This document shows, in pieces, positions 16,492 through 25,434 of a stretch of DNA of 64,000 nucleotides. Made by a program: the position numbers and the translations under genes. The notes below the pieces were generated by a model. It did not search any database, had not been told where the DNA came from, and saw nothing but the letters and a program-made list of their open reading frames with translations. Each line of letters begins with the position of its first letter. Within the stretch, counting starts at the first letter, position 1. The stretch lies in contig NZ_CP098604.1 of NCBI RefSeq assembly GCF_024499015.1, positions 930,001 to 994,000 of the forward strand, in the 5' to 3' direction. Source of the DNA: Xanthomonas hortorum pv. pelargonii (GTDB taxonomy: Bacteria; Pseudomonadota; Gammaproteobacteria; Xanthomonadales; Xanthomonadaceae).

Positions 16492-18143
16492 GTACCTGGC
16501 TACCGGAGCCGCAAGGGCAAGCGCGCCCGCGTGCGCTGACCTGGAGTACCCGGCCGACCGTATCGACCGAGACACTGGTCCTGCTGTCGAGCCTGTTTTT
16601 CGCCCTGGTGTGCAACCAGCTGTTCTGGCGCACGGCGATGGCGACGCATCCAGGCAGCATTGGATTTGCCATCTCGTTGATGACGCTGCTGCTGGCCGTG
16701 CATGCATTGCTGTTGGGCTTGCTGGTCTGGCGCTGGAATGCGAAACCGCTACTGACGGTGCTGCTGTTCACCACCGCATTGGCTGCGCATTACATGGACA
16801 GCTACAACGTCTATCTGGATGCGGACATGCTGCGCAACGTCCTGCATACCGACCACAAGGAATCGCGCGAACTGCTCACCCCTGGCTTGATCCTGCCGCT
16901 AGTGTGCTACTTCCTGATCCCCACAACGCTGTTGTGGCGCACCCGGTTGCGCGCACGCAGCACCGGCAAGTCGCTGGCGATTCGCGCCGGCTTTCTGCTG
17001 CTAGTGGCAGTGGTGGGCGCGGCCGGCACCATGCTGTCGTTCCAGGATATTTCCGCGTTGATGCGCAATCACCGCGAGGTGCGTTACCTGGCCACGCCGA
17101 TCAATTACATCGTGGCGTTGCGACAAAACCTGAAATCCGATTCGCCGATCAAGCACGCGCCCAAGCAGCCGATCGAACACGATGCTATGGCCACGCCACG
17201 GGCTGCCGGCAGCCGCCCACGTTTGCTACTGGTGGTACTGGGCGAAACCGCGCGTGCGCAGAACTGGGGCCTTAATGGTTACGCCCGCCAGACCACGCCC
17301 GAGTTGGCGCAGGCCGGGGTGATCAACTTCCCGGACATGCATTCGTGCGGCACCAGCACCGAAGTCTCGGTGCCCTGCATGTTCTCGCCGTTTGGCCGGC
17401 GCGATTACAACGAAGACATGATCCGCGGCCATCAGTCGCTGCTGCATGTACTCGATCACGCCGGCATTTCCACACTGTGGCGCGACAACCAGTCTGGCTG
17501 CAAGGGCGTGTGCGATGGCCTGGAGCTTCAGAAGCTGGACGATGCCACCACACCGGGATTATGTGCCGACGGCCGCTGCATGGACGAGATTCTGCTCAGC
17601 GACCTGGCCGCACAGGTGCGCGCCAAGCCAGGCGATCGCGTGGTGGTGCTGCATCAACTGGGCAGCCATGGACCGAGTTACTTCGAACGCTACCCGGCGC
17701 AATTCGAACGCTTCAAACCCGTTTGCAAAACCGCCGATCTGGGCAGCTGCAGCCGCCAGGACATCGTCAACGCCTACGACAATTCCATCGGCTATACCGA
17801 TCACTTTCTCGATCAGGCCATCCACACGCTGCGCGGTTTGCAGGATTACGACACCGCGATGATCTACGTCTCCGATCACGGCGAATCACTCGGCGAAAAA
17901 GGCCTGTATCTGCATGGCGTGCCGTATGCGATCGCGCCCAAGGAACAGACCCACGTGCCGATGGTGATGTGGTTCTCGCCGGAATTCGCGCGCGATCGCG
18001 GCCTGGATGAGACCTGCCTGCGCCACCGCGCCGGTCAGTACACCGATCACGATGCCTTGTTCCCCTCCATCCTGGGTTTGATGCAGGTCAAGACCAGTGT
18101 CTATGCACGCGAGCGCGATCTGTTTGCACAATGCGCAGGATGA
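16488..18143 (+). CDS. eptA: Lipid A phosphoethanolamine transferase (EptA/MCR-type)
   Basis: 551 residues. The N-terminal half has five membrane spans (about 30-180). The periplasmic sulfatase-like domain starts near 240 and holds LVVLGETARAQNWGLNGY with nucleophile T254, CGTSTEVSVPCMFS, and the metal-binding IYVSDHGESLGEKGLYLHG. Cysteines for the usual disulfides are present. The enzyme moves phosphoethanolamine from phosphatidylethanolamine to lipid A phosphates, lowering negative charge and cationic peptide binding. ATG 16488 overlaps the PAP2 stop by 4 nt. The divergent kinase-regulator pair probably controls it. Confidence 0.94.
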   Translation: MSTWLPEPQGQARPRALTWSTRPTVSTETLVLLSSLFFALVCNQLFWRTAMATHPGSIGFAISLMTLLLAVHALLLGLLVWRWNAKPLLTVLLFTTALAAHYMDSYNVYLDADMLRNVLHTDHKESRELLTPGLILPLVCYFLIPTTLLWRTRLRARSTGKSLAIRAGFLLLVAVVGAAGTMLSFQDISALMRNHREVRYLATPINYIVALRQNLKSDSPIKHAPKQPIEHDAMATPRAAGSRPRLLLVVLGETARAQNWGLNGYARQTTPELAQAGVINFPDMHSCGTSTEVSVPCMFSPFGRRDYNEDMIRGHQSLLHVLDHAGISTLWRDNQSGCKGVCDGLELQKLDDATTPGLCADGRCMDEILLSDLAAQVRAKPGDRVVVLHQLGSHGPSYFERYPAQFERFKPVCKTADLGSCSRQDIVNAYDNSIGYTDHFLDQAIHTLRGLQDYDTAMIYVSDHGESLGEKGLYLHGVPYAIAPKEQTHVPMVMWFSPEFARDRGLDETCLRHRAGQYTDHDALFPSILGLMQVKTSVYARERDLFAQCAG

Positions 18144-18242
18144 ACGCGGTTTTGATATTTCCAAGGCGGAACCGGTGAGAAGATCACGCATGCCGCGTTG
18201 GTTCGCGTAGGGATAGACGAGTCCAGAGCCCAAAGCAATTAG

Positions 18243-18690
18243 TCGAGGGTGCGGTGCCCTCGCCGCTCGCGGGACACGCCGCAAGTACGTCCATGTAGGC
18301 TCGGTGGCGGCATCCATGCCGCCACACGGTCCCGCAATCGGCGAGGACACCGCACCAGGAAGTTCGTAGGTCGCTTCGTTGAAAGCCTGCCTGTTGTTCG
18401 TTCGCGTTGCGACACTAATCGGACGCGACTTCATTCGCGCCGTCATCCAAAAAACGCGCGTCATACACTGCTTGCAACCATGCACGCCGACCACCTCGAC
18501 TGGTCCTTGCCCGCCCACCGTCGCGGGACCTTACGCGGCATGGATGCCGCGTAAGAGCCTACACGGACGTACTTGCGGCGTGTCCCGCGATGGTGGGCGG
18601 GCAAGGGCCCTGCAGCAAACCAGCAGATCTTCGCTCCACAAGTGACCGATCCAAATTGTCCAAGCACTCCGAGACAACCAATATCTCACT
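18243..18690. repeat. Composite intergenic repeat, copy 1 (two long hairpin elements plus spacer)
   Basis: Two related ~105-bp hairpin elements lie in opposite orientation. Element B at 18243-18355 has outer arms around GGTGCGGTGCCCTCGCCG and its complement, and inner dyad GTGGCGGCAT/ATGCCGCCAC. Element A at 18502-18609 has outer arms CCTTGCCCGCCCACC/GGTGGGCGGGCAAGG and inner dyad TTACGCGGCAT/ATGCCGCGTAA. Both share a ~30-nt core containing GGACGTACTTGCGGCGTGTC. A ~145-bp spacer separates them, and a ~75-bp tail follows A. The whole unit recurs inverted at 33785-34213, and part recurs at 28374-28475. It fills the eptA-M2 peptidase gap (18144-18957), where I see no gene. Short open frames inside are products of the repeat. 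Confidence 0.9.
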
Positions 18691-18957
18691 GTCTTAGTAA
18701 TCGATAAGTAGCTGACAAAACGTCGCGAGCAACGAGCAGGCAAGCGTGGACGACGCGCTCAGAGTCGCAAGGCCGGCGTGATACATCCCACACCGAGCAC
18801 AGGCCGCGCCCGTCTGGCAGTGAGCCAGTAGTTTTGTTGGCTGCTCCAATCGCCACACATGGATTCGCAGCTATCCGCATCGCATGCACGGTGACACCGC
18901 TTGCCCTGAGTCGCGGCGCGCTCTAGCCTTCGTCGGACTTCACCGCAAGGACAATCC

Positions 18958-20982
18958 GTGAATCTTCGTTTGCTTTTGCTGGCATTGACTGTCGCTGCCG
19001 GCACCCTGTCATTGTCGGCCTGCCGCCAGGATGCGGCCCCGCCGGCCAAACCCGCCGCCACCAAGGCCGCGCCTGCCGAAAGCGCCGACCAGTTCGTTGC
19101 GCGCATCAGCGCCGAATACAAAGCCGCATATCCGGAGCTCACCGCAGCGCAGTGGCTGTCGTCGACCTATATCAATGGCGACTCGCAGTTGCTGGCCGCC
19201 AAGGCCAACGAACGCCAGCTGGCGCAGCTGGATCGCTGGATCGAACAATCCAAGCAATACACCGGCCTGCCGATGTCGGCAGACAGCGCGCGCGCGCTGA
19301 AATTACTGACATTGATGAGCGCCCTGCCCGCCCCACGCGATCCGACAAAACTGGCCGAACTGACCCAGATTGCCGCCAAGATGGAAGGCGATTACGGCGC
19401 GGCGCGTTACTGCATCGGCGAGGGCGAGCAGCGCCGCTGCCGCCAGTTGGGCGAGCTGGAACAAGTGTTGGCGCGCAGCCGCGACTACAACGAACAACTC
19501 GACGCCTGGCAAGGTTGGCACGCCACCGCGCAACCCATGCGCAAGGATTACCAGCGCTTTGTCGAGCTCGCTAACGAGGGCGCGCGCGGCTTGGGCTTTG
19601 CCGATGTGGGTGTGCTGTGGCGCAGTGGTTACGACATGCCGCCAGCGCAGCTTGCCAGCGAAACCGACCGTCTGTGGGAGCAGGTCAAACCGCTGTACGC
19701 GCAACTGCAATGCTACGCACGCGGCAAGCTCGATACGCAGTATGGCAAGGACAAGGGCGAGGTCGCCGGCGGCATGTTGCCCGCGCATCTGATGGGCAAC
19801 ATGTGGCAGCAGGACTGGAGCAACCTGTGGGATCTGCTGCAACCGTATCCGGGCGCCGGCGATCTGGACATCACCGCTGCGCTGGAAAAACAATACCAGG
19901 GCAATCTGAGCGCGGTGCTGGCACGCAACGTAGCCAATACCGGCGAAGGCGGTAGCGGCGCACGCTTCCAGGCCGAACGCGAAGCGCAACTGCGCACCGC
20001 AAAACAGATGACCGAACGCGCGCAGGAGTTCTACACCTCGCTCGGCATGCCCAAACTTCCCGACACCTATTGGCAACGCTCGCAGTTCATCAAACCGCTG
20101 GATCGCGACGTAGTCTGTCACGCCAGCGCGTGGGACATGAACATGGGCGGCGAGGCAAACCAGAACATCGGCGCGGACGTGCGTACCAAGATGTGCATCA
20201 ACCCGACCGAAGAAGACTTCACCACCATCTATCACGAGCTTGGCCACATCTATTACGACCTGGCCTATAACCCGCTGCCGCCGCTGTTTCAGAATGGCGC
20301 CAACGATGGTTTCCACGAAGCGATCGGCGACACCATCGTGCTGGCGATGACGCCCAAGTATCTGCAGTCGATCGGCATGGTGGGCGAACAGCAAACCGGC
20401 CGCGAGGCGCTGATCAATTCGCAGATGCGCATGGCGCTGAGCAAGGTCGCCTTCTTGCCGTTCGGCTTGATGATCGACCGCTGGCGCTGGGGTGTGTTCG
20501 ATGGCTCGATCACGCCCGAGCATTACAACCAGGCCTGGTGGGAACTCAAGGCCAAGTACCAGGGCGTCGCGCCGGCAAGCGCGCGCGGCGAAGAGTTCTT
20601 CGATGCCGGCGCCAAGTACCATGTGCCCGGCAATACGCCGTACACACGTTATTTTCTCGCGCACATCCTGCAGTTCCAGTTCTACAAGGGCCTGTGCGAA
20701 GCCGCCGGCCATCAGGGGCCGCTGTACGAATGTAGCTTTTACGGCAACAAGGACGCCGGGCAGAAATTCTGGTCGATGTTGCAGCGTGGCTCCAGCCAAC
20801 CGTGGCAGACCACGTTGAAGGAACTCACCGGCAGCGACCGCCTGGATGCCGGCCCGATGCTGGAATATTTCGCACCGATGAACGAGTGGTTGAAGCAGCA
20901 GAATCAGGGGCAATTATGTGGCTGGCAAGCAACTGCTCCCGCTGCCGCCGCCAACGCGCCTGCGCCTGCCGCAACGCGCTGA
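18958..20982 (+). CDS. M2-family zinc peptidyl-dipeptidase (angiotensin-converting enzyme-like) lipoprotein
   Basis: 674 residues from GTG 18958. A lipoprotein signal ends at LSAC with C22 as the lipidated residue. The gluzincin centre is complete: H426-E-L-G-H430 (IYHELGHIYYDLAY) and the third ligand E454 in HEAIGD. Length and the FHEAIGDTIVLAM context match bacterial ACE homologues, which remove C-terminal dipeptides. The C-terminus is an Ala/Pro-rich tail. It stands alone between the composite repeat and the effector gene. The envelope location suggests use of peptides from the host or environment; the substrate is not evident. Confidence 0.92.
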   Translation: MNLRLLLLALTVAAGTLSLSACRQDAAPPAKPAATKAAPAESADQFVARISAEYKAAYPELTAAQWLSSTYINGDSQLLAAKANERQLAQLDRWIEQSKQYTGLPMSADSARALKLLTLMSALPAPRDPTKLAELTQIAAKMEGDYGAARYCIGEGEQRRCRQLGELEQVLARSRDYNEQLDAWQGWHATAQPMRKDYQRFVELANEGARGLGFADVGVLWRSGYDMPPAQLASETDRLWEQVKPLYAQLQCYARGKLDTQYGKDKGEVAGGMLPAHLMGNMWQQDWSNLWDLLQPYPGAGDLDITAALEKQYQGNLSAVLARNVANTGEGGSGARFQAEREAQLRTAKQMTERAQEFYTSLGMPKLPDTYWQRSQFIKPLDRDVVCHASAWDMNMGGEANQNIGADVRTKMCINPTEEDFTTIYHELGHIYYDLAYNPLPPLFQNGANDGFHEAIGDTIVLAMTPKYLQSIGMVGEQQTGREALINSQMRMALSKVAFLPFGLMIDRWRWGVFDGSITPEHYNQAWWELKAKYQGVAPASARGEEFFDAGAKYHVPGNTPYTRYFLAHILQFQFYKGLCEAAGHQGPLYECSFYGNKDAGQKFWSMLQRGSSQPWQTTLKELTGSDRLDAGPMLEYFAPMNEWLKQQNQGQLCGWQATAPAAAANAPAPAATR

Positions 20983-21113
20983 CGCGCGCCCTACCCTGCG
21001 GCATGCGCTTGCCGGATCCTGGCTACCGCATAACATTCATTTGATAAACACCGAAAACGCTGGCGATATACTGCGCGCCCGCTGCACAGGCGCAGCATGC
21101 AGGAAGCATACGA

Positions 21114-23048
21114 ATGAGCAACGCCTCAACCGGCCCGGACCCGCACAACGCGGACCGCAACAAGCAGGTCATCGACGACGCAAACGATCAAGCGTTCGAC
21201 CCCATCTACAGCAGCAAGAACAGCGAATTCTCGGTGGAAGTGGGTGGCAACACCACGGAGGTCAACCTTGCAGAACACTCGGTCAAGTCTTCGCAAACCA
21301 GCGAGCAGAGCAACGGCAGTAAAACCCAGGCCTTGGGCGAGAACAGCCTGCGCACCAGCAGCGCGCTAGGCCTGGGCAAGCTCAGCGATGCCGACGCCAA
21401 GACCACCACCTTCAACCTCGAGGCCGACGCGCGCACCGGCCAGCAGCAAAGCCTGCAGACCAAGCTCGGCGACGGCAAGTTGAACATCGAAGCAAGCGTC
21501 AGTGCCGGGCAGCGCATGCGCTATTCACTGACGCTGCCCGGTGTCGACCAGCCTGCAGAGGCTGCCACCCGCGTCAATCCGCTGCAGCCGGAGAGCCTGC
21601 CGATCGGCGCACGCGCGGTGATGGACACGCAGACCTACACCCAGCGCGACGCCTCGGCGAGTCTGCAACACCTCAGCATGCAGAGCGAGATCACCGAAGC
21701 CAGCGGCCGCAGCTACCTGATCGAGCGCGTGGACGAGCGCCACGTGCGTGTGGTGACCGGGCCTAACGCAGCCATCGAGGCAGTGAACGCGGTTGGCGTC
21801 AAGGTGGGACCGGCGCAGGCCCTGCTTGGGCGTGCCGACGCGCTGGGCCAGTCGCAGGTGCACAGCGCGCAGTTCGACCTCGCCGATCCGCGTGCGCTCG
21901 CGGCCATCGGCGACTTCGTGCGCGAGGGCAAGATTGCACCGGGCGTGCCGGGCGTCGATGAGCTACAGACGGTGGAGCGGATCAGTTTCAGCTCGCAGCA
22001 GCGTCTGCAGCTGGAATTGGGCCCGCTCAGTGCCGATCTGGCCGGCAACCGCAACGAAGGCAGCCAGGTGCGCATCAGTACACCGGGCCAGGACGGCTAC
22101 ACCGTCGTGCAGCAGCTGCAATACGGCGGCAACGTGCCGCTGACGATCGTGCGCCAGTACGACGGCAACGAGACCGAACGCGTGCAGGAACGCAGCTACC
22201 GCTTCGAGATCGACGGCGATGTCGCCGCGCCCGGGCTGATGCAGCGCCTGGGTGGCCGCAACGAGGCCAGCGAGGAAAAGGCGATCGCGCAGAATCTCAA
22301 CAGCGCGCTGAGCGGCGAGATGGTGGGCACCGGTGCGATCAAGCCGGGGCAGAAGACCACGCTGGCATTCAGCGAGGTGCAGATGCAGGCGCTGATGGAG
22401 CAGACCCAGGCCAGCGTCGAGGCCAGCAAGATCGGCGGCAGCTCGCTGAGCTCGCTGGTCGGCGACCGCAACGCCCCGCCGCAGTCGCCCGAACACTTCG
22501 CGATCGCAATGGCCCGCAATGTGGGCGGCGAGCCTTATGCGTTCGTCGAGCGGCTGCAGCGCATTGCCGACGGCGCCGATGGAAAATACGACGGCCAGTT
22601 GCAGCGCATCGACACCGAAGCGCTGCCGCGCCAGGCGCCTGCGACAACCGCGGCTTCGGATCCGCGCCATCCGGCCAATCCGGACCATGCGCTGCTGAAG
22701 CAATGCACCGCAGCGGTAGAGCAACTGGAGACCGCGCGCGGCCGCGTGCCCGATGCGGACAGCGAGCGCCTGGCAATGGGAGCCCTTGTCACCGCGCGCG
22801 AACATGGGCTACAGCGCGTGGACCACGTGGTGCTCGGCCATGACCCGGCCCGGGGCTTCGTCGTCGAGGGAGCGCTCGATTCGCCCGCGCACCTGCGCGC
22901 AAGCTTCGATGCCCAGGCCGCGCAGCAAACGCCGCTGGAGAGCAGCATGCAGCGCTTGCAGGCCGTACAGGCCGAGCAAGACCGCCACGCCACCGCACGC
23001 GAGCAGGCGCCGCAACAGGAACCGTCGCCGCACGCGCCTTCGCGCTGA
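21114..23048 (+). CDS. Putative X-T4SS antibacterial effector with C-terminal XVIPCD-like domain
   Basis: 644 residues, hydrophilic, no signal peptide, with AGGAAG before the ATG. Residues about 515-625 have the layout of the Xanthomonas VirD4-interacting domain: NPDHALLKQCTAAVEQLE, an AMGALVTAREHGLQRVDHVVLG segment with the GLxRxDHV motif (G565-V572), FVVEGALDSPAHLRASFD, and TPLESSMQRLQAV. A Gln-rich tail follows (about 628-644). Proteins with this domain are delivered by the chromosomal Xanthomonas T4SS into rival bacteria. The N-terminal ~500 residues are rich in Ser, Gln and Glu and match no toxin fold I recognise. Such effectors normally sit beside a lipoprotein immunity gene; none is visible here. 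Confidence 0.78.
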   Translation: MSNASTGPDPHNADRNKQVIDDANDQAFDPIYSSKNSEFSVEVGGNTTEVNLAEHSVKSSQTSEQSNGSKTQALGENSLRTSSALGLGKLSDADAKTTTFNLEADARTGQQQSLQTKLGDGKLNIEASVSAGQRMRYSLTLPGVDQPAEAATRVNPLQPESLPIGARAVMDTQTYTQRDASASLQHLSMQSEITEASGRSYLIERVDERHVRVVTGPNAAIEAVNAVGVKVGPAQALLGRADALGQSQVHSAQFDLADPRALAAIGDFVREGKIAPGVPGVDELQTVERISFSSQQRLQLELGPLSADLAGNRNEGSQVRISTPGQDGYTVVQQLQYGGNVPLTIVRQYDGNETERVQERSYRFEIDGDVAAPGLMQRLGGRNEASEEKAIAQNLNSALSGEMVGTGAIKPGQKTTLAFSEVQMQALMEQTQASVEASKIGGSSLSSLVGDRNAPPQSPEHFAIAMARNVGGEPYAFVERLQRIADGADGKYDGQLQRIDTEALPRQAPATTAASDPRHPANPDHALLKQCTAAVEQLETARGRVPDADSERLAMGALVTAREHGLQRVDHVVLGHDPARGFVVEGALDSPAHLRASFDAQAAQQTPLESSMQRLQAVQAEQDRHATAREQAPQQEPSPHAPSR

Positions 23049-23071
23049 CACCTGCGGTTATTCCCGAAGAC

Positions 23072-23102
23072 CATCCGGCAGCGCCAGCTGGGCTGCCGGA
23101 TG
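23072..23102 (+). terminator. Hairpin after the effector gene
   Basis: An 11-bp perfect stem, CATCCGGCAGC (23072-23082) with GCTGCCGGATG (23092-23102), and a 9-nt loop, 24 bp after the stop codon. There is no T-run on either side, so it may be a weak or factor-dependent terminator, or an mRNA-end stabiliser. The remaining gap up to 23282 shows no gene. Confidence 0.5.
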
Positions 23103-23282
23103 GGGCGACAACGAGAGCAACCGCTCCGGCCTGACGTAGCTCGGCGCTGCGTCAGGCGTTGCATCGATGGCCCTGGCCACCGGTACAGCTGCACCTCAAG
23201 AGGCGACCGTCAGGCGGCCGTCATTGCCTGCATCGATGAGTACATCCGCGCTGGCCCATCGCTGGCCCATCACCCGCACGCA

Positions 23283-23684
23283 TCAGTGCGTACGCGTCGG
23301 CGCCAGCTTCTGCGAGAACTCGATCCGGAATGCCTCGAAATCCCTGCCGTCGGCAGCGGCCTCGGCATGCGCGGCATCCTTGAGCGCATCCGAATAGGTC
23401 AGCCGCACCGGCGTGCCCTGGCGTTCGTGCAGTTCGGCCGCGCGCATGATCAGGGCCAGGACCTGCGCGGCGCTGGTGCTCTCGCCGACGATACGGCCGT
23501 CCATGCCCAGCACCCATTCGCCGTCGCGGCGGACAATGCCGGCAAGCAGCGTGCGTTGCTGGTCGCGCAGTTCGGCATGCGCTTCGATCGGCGAATCGGC
23601 AGTGACCTTGGCGGCCGCCTGGTTGCGCTGGCGCTCGGCGGCGCGCTTGCGGGCGTCGCGGCGCAGCTTGGAATCGGTGGACAT
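23283..23684 (-). CDS. Conserved hypothetical protein (133 aa)
   Basis: A 133-residue soluble protein with a strongly basic, Arg/Ala/Gln-rich N-terminal helix (about 1-27: KLRRDARKRAAERQRNQAAA), then a compact part with LLAGIVRRDGEWVLGMDGRIV and VRLTYSDALKDAAHAEAAADG. No signal or membrane segment. I do not recognise the family. It is convergent to the effector gene and 16 nt downstream of the Bcr/CflA gene's upstream boundary on the same strand, so it is probably transcribed separately, ahead of the pump. It does not look like an immunity lipoprotein. Confidence 0.7.
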   Translation of the reverse strand: MSTDSKLRRDARKRAAERQRNQAAAKVTADSPIEAHAELRDQQRTLLAGIVRRDGEWVLGMDGRIVGESTSAAQVLALIMRAAELHERQGTPVRLTYSDALKDAAHAEAAADGRDFEAFRIEFSQKLAPTRTH

Positions 23685-23700
23685 GCAGGCTCCTGTGAGG

Positions 23701-24954
23701 TCAGAGGTGGTCGGCCGGCTCCAGAGGCAGTGCCTCTTCGGCCTGGCGGCGGCGCAGACGGCGGCCGCTGCGGCGCTCCCAGCGCCAGAATAGCCAGCCC
23801 AGCAAGAAAAAACCGGTCATGCCGATCGCCAGATGGCGCGGGTGTTCACTCAGCAGCGGCGACAGCACCCCGGCCACCAGTGTATTGGTCATCAGCTGGG
23901 TGAAGGCCTGCAGCGAAGAGGCCAGGCCGCGCTGATGCGGGTACATGTCCAGCACCGCCAGCGCCAGGATCGGGAAAATCAGGGCCATGCCCATGCCGGC
24001 CAGGAAGATCGGCAGCACCGCCCACGGCAGGCTGATCTGCGCCACCGACAAGGTGTAGCCAAGATTGGCCAGCGCCGCCACGCCGCAGCAGATGAAGCCG
24101 ATACGGATCTGCCGCACCGGGTCCATGCTGCCGGCCATGCGCCCGGACAGGAACGAGCCCAGCGTCATGCCGCCGATGGTGGGGATGAACAACCAGGCGA
24201 AGTCGCCCTCGCCCATGTGCAGGTGGCGCATGATCAGCACCGGCGCCGAGGCGATGTACAAAAAGATACCGGCGAAGTTGAACGCACCGGCCGCGGCCAG
24301 GCGCTGGAAGCGGGGGTTGAAGCCGATCCGCACGTAATCGTGCATCAAGCGGCGCAGCTGCAGCGGCGTGCGCGCCTCGACCGGATGGGTCTCCGGCAGC
24401 CAGGTCATCGTCGCAATCAGCAGCACCAGCCCGAACGCCACCAGAAACCAGAAGATCAGCGGCCAGCCCGCGCCGCTGAGCAGGATCCAGCCACCGATGA
24501 TCGGCGCAATCGCCGGCGCAATGCCGAAGATCATCGACACCTGGCTCATTAGGCGTTGCGCGTCCGCGCCGTGGAACAGATCGCGGATCACCGCCCGGCC
24601 GACGATCATGCCCACACCGGCCGACAGCCCCTGCAACGCACGGAACGCCAGCAAGGTGGGCAGATCCTGTGACAGCGCACAGCCCACCGAGCCGGCGATG
24701 AACAGCACCAGCCCGCCCAGGATCACCCGCTTGCGGCCCCACGCATCGGACAGCGGCCCGTGCGCAATGCTCATCACCCCGTAGGCGAGCAGATAGACGC
24801 TGATGGTCTGCTGGATTGCCACCTCGTCCACCGCCAGGCTGCGGCTGAGCCGCGAAAACGCCGGGAAGATGGTGTCGATGGAAAAAGGGCCGAACATCGC
24901 CAACCCGGCGAGCAGCAGCGCCATGCGACGGGTGGAAGGCGTGGTGGGGGTCAT
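23701..24954 (-). CDS. Bcr/CflA-family MFS multidrug efflux transporter
   Basis: 417 residues with 12 membrane spans. The N-terminal half shows the major facilitator motif A-like loop GPLSDAWGRKRVILGG between spans 2 and 3, and ALQGLSAGVGMIVGRAVIRD in spans 4-5, typical of the drug/H+ antiporter family DHA1 Bcr/CflA group (exporters of bicyclomycin, chloramphenicol and other compounds). SLQAFTQLMTN lies in span 11. ATG 24954 was chosen because the upstream sequence is not hydrophobic and reaches into the gcvP leader side. It is divergent from the glycine riboswitch/gcvP transcript. The C-terminal tail is highly basic. Confidence 0.9.
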   Translation of the reverse strand: MTPTTPSTRRMALLLAGLAMFGPFSIDTIFPAFSRLSRSLAVDEVAIQQTISVYLLAYGVMSIAHGPLSDAWGRKRVILGGLVLFIAGSVGCALSQDLPTLLAFRALQGLSAGVGMIVGRAVIRDLFHGADAQRLMSQVSMIFGIAPAIAPIIGGWILLSGAGWPLIFWFLVAFGLVLLIATMTWLPETHPVEARTPLQLRRLMHDYVRIGFNPRFQRLAAAGAFNFAGIFLYIASAPVLIMRHLHMGEGDFAWLFIPTIGGMTLGSFLSGRMAGSMDPVRQIRIGFICCGVAALANLGYTLSVAQISLPWAVLPIFLAGMGMALIFPILALAVLDMYPHQRGLASSLQAFTQLMTNTLVAGVLSPLLSEHPRHLAIGMTGFFLLGWLFWRWERRSGRRLRRRQAEEALPLEPADHL

Positions 24955-25149
24955 GCAGGAGTCCGAAACGTGGTGCATCGGGGACACACACCAGCATCCG
25001 CGAGTCGCGGCGCCGGGATGAGCATAAGGGCGACGATGATAGGCGCTCGCCGTTGCAAGGTTAAGCGGACCCAAGCACAACAGCCGTGACGCGGCAGGCG
25101 CGGCGGGTGCGCCCGGTGGCGTGGACGCACGCTATAATCGGCCCGCAAC

Positions 25150-25330
25150 ACGGTGGGAGAAGCGGCACTGCCGCTGCCGAAGGCGCAACAGCCCGTAATC
25201 GCTCAGGCCCGATACCATCCGCAGTACAACTCTGGAGAGACCGGCCGATGCCGGCGCCGAAGGGGCACGGAACGCAGGCAGGCCAAGCGCCACGCCGCGT
25301 TTTTAAACTCTCAGGCAAAAGGACAGAGGG
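25150..25330 (+). promoter_or_regulatory. Tandem glycine riboswitch upstream of gcvP
   Basis: Two glycine aptamers lie in series. Aptamer 1 has GCCGAAGGCGCAA (about 25175-25187), GCTCAGGCCCGATACC (25201-25216) and the closing CAACTCTGGAGAGA (25228-25241). Aptamer 2 starts in the same GGAGAG (25234), has GCCGAAGGGGCA (about 25256-25267) and the hallmark AAACTCTCAGGCAAAAGGAC (25305-25324). A short hairpin, GCGAG (25333-25337) with CTCGC (25345-25349), follows and may belong to the expression platform. Control of glycine cleavage genes by this RNA class is well known; a glycine-induced ON switch is expected. Confidence 0.93.
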
Positions 25331-25434
25331 GCGCGAGGAAGACTCTCGCTGCGACAGGAGGTGATGCGCTGTGCGCGTCACACCGGTCGTGGTGCTTGTC
25401 GACCATTCGTCTGCCCCTGCCCCGGATGCCCGCC

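Noticed and set aside
18249..18554. Small open frame inside composite repeat copy 1 (and similar ones at 33781-34199)
   Set aside because: Its codons are those of the hairpin repeat; the same peptide pieces appear in several frames and both strands, so it is not a protein gene.
23283..23684. Possible immunity gene for the effector at 21114-23048
   Set aside because: Encoded on the opposite strand, no signal peptide or lipobox, basic N-terminal helix; does not fit the known periplasmic immunity lipoproteins.
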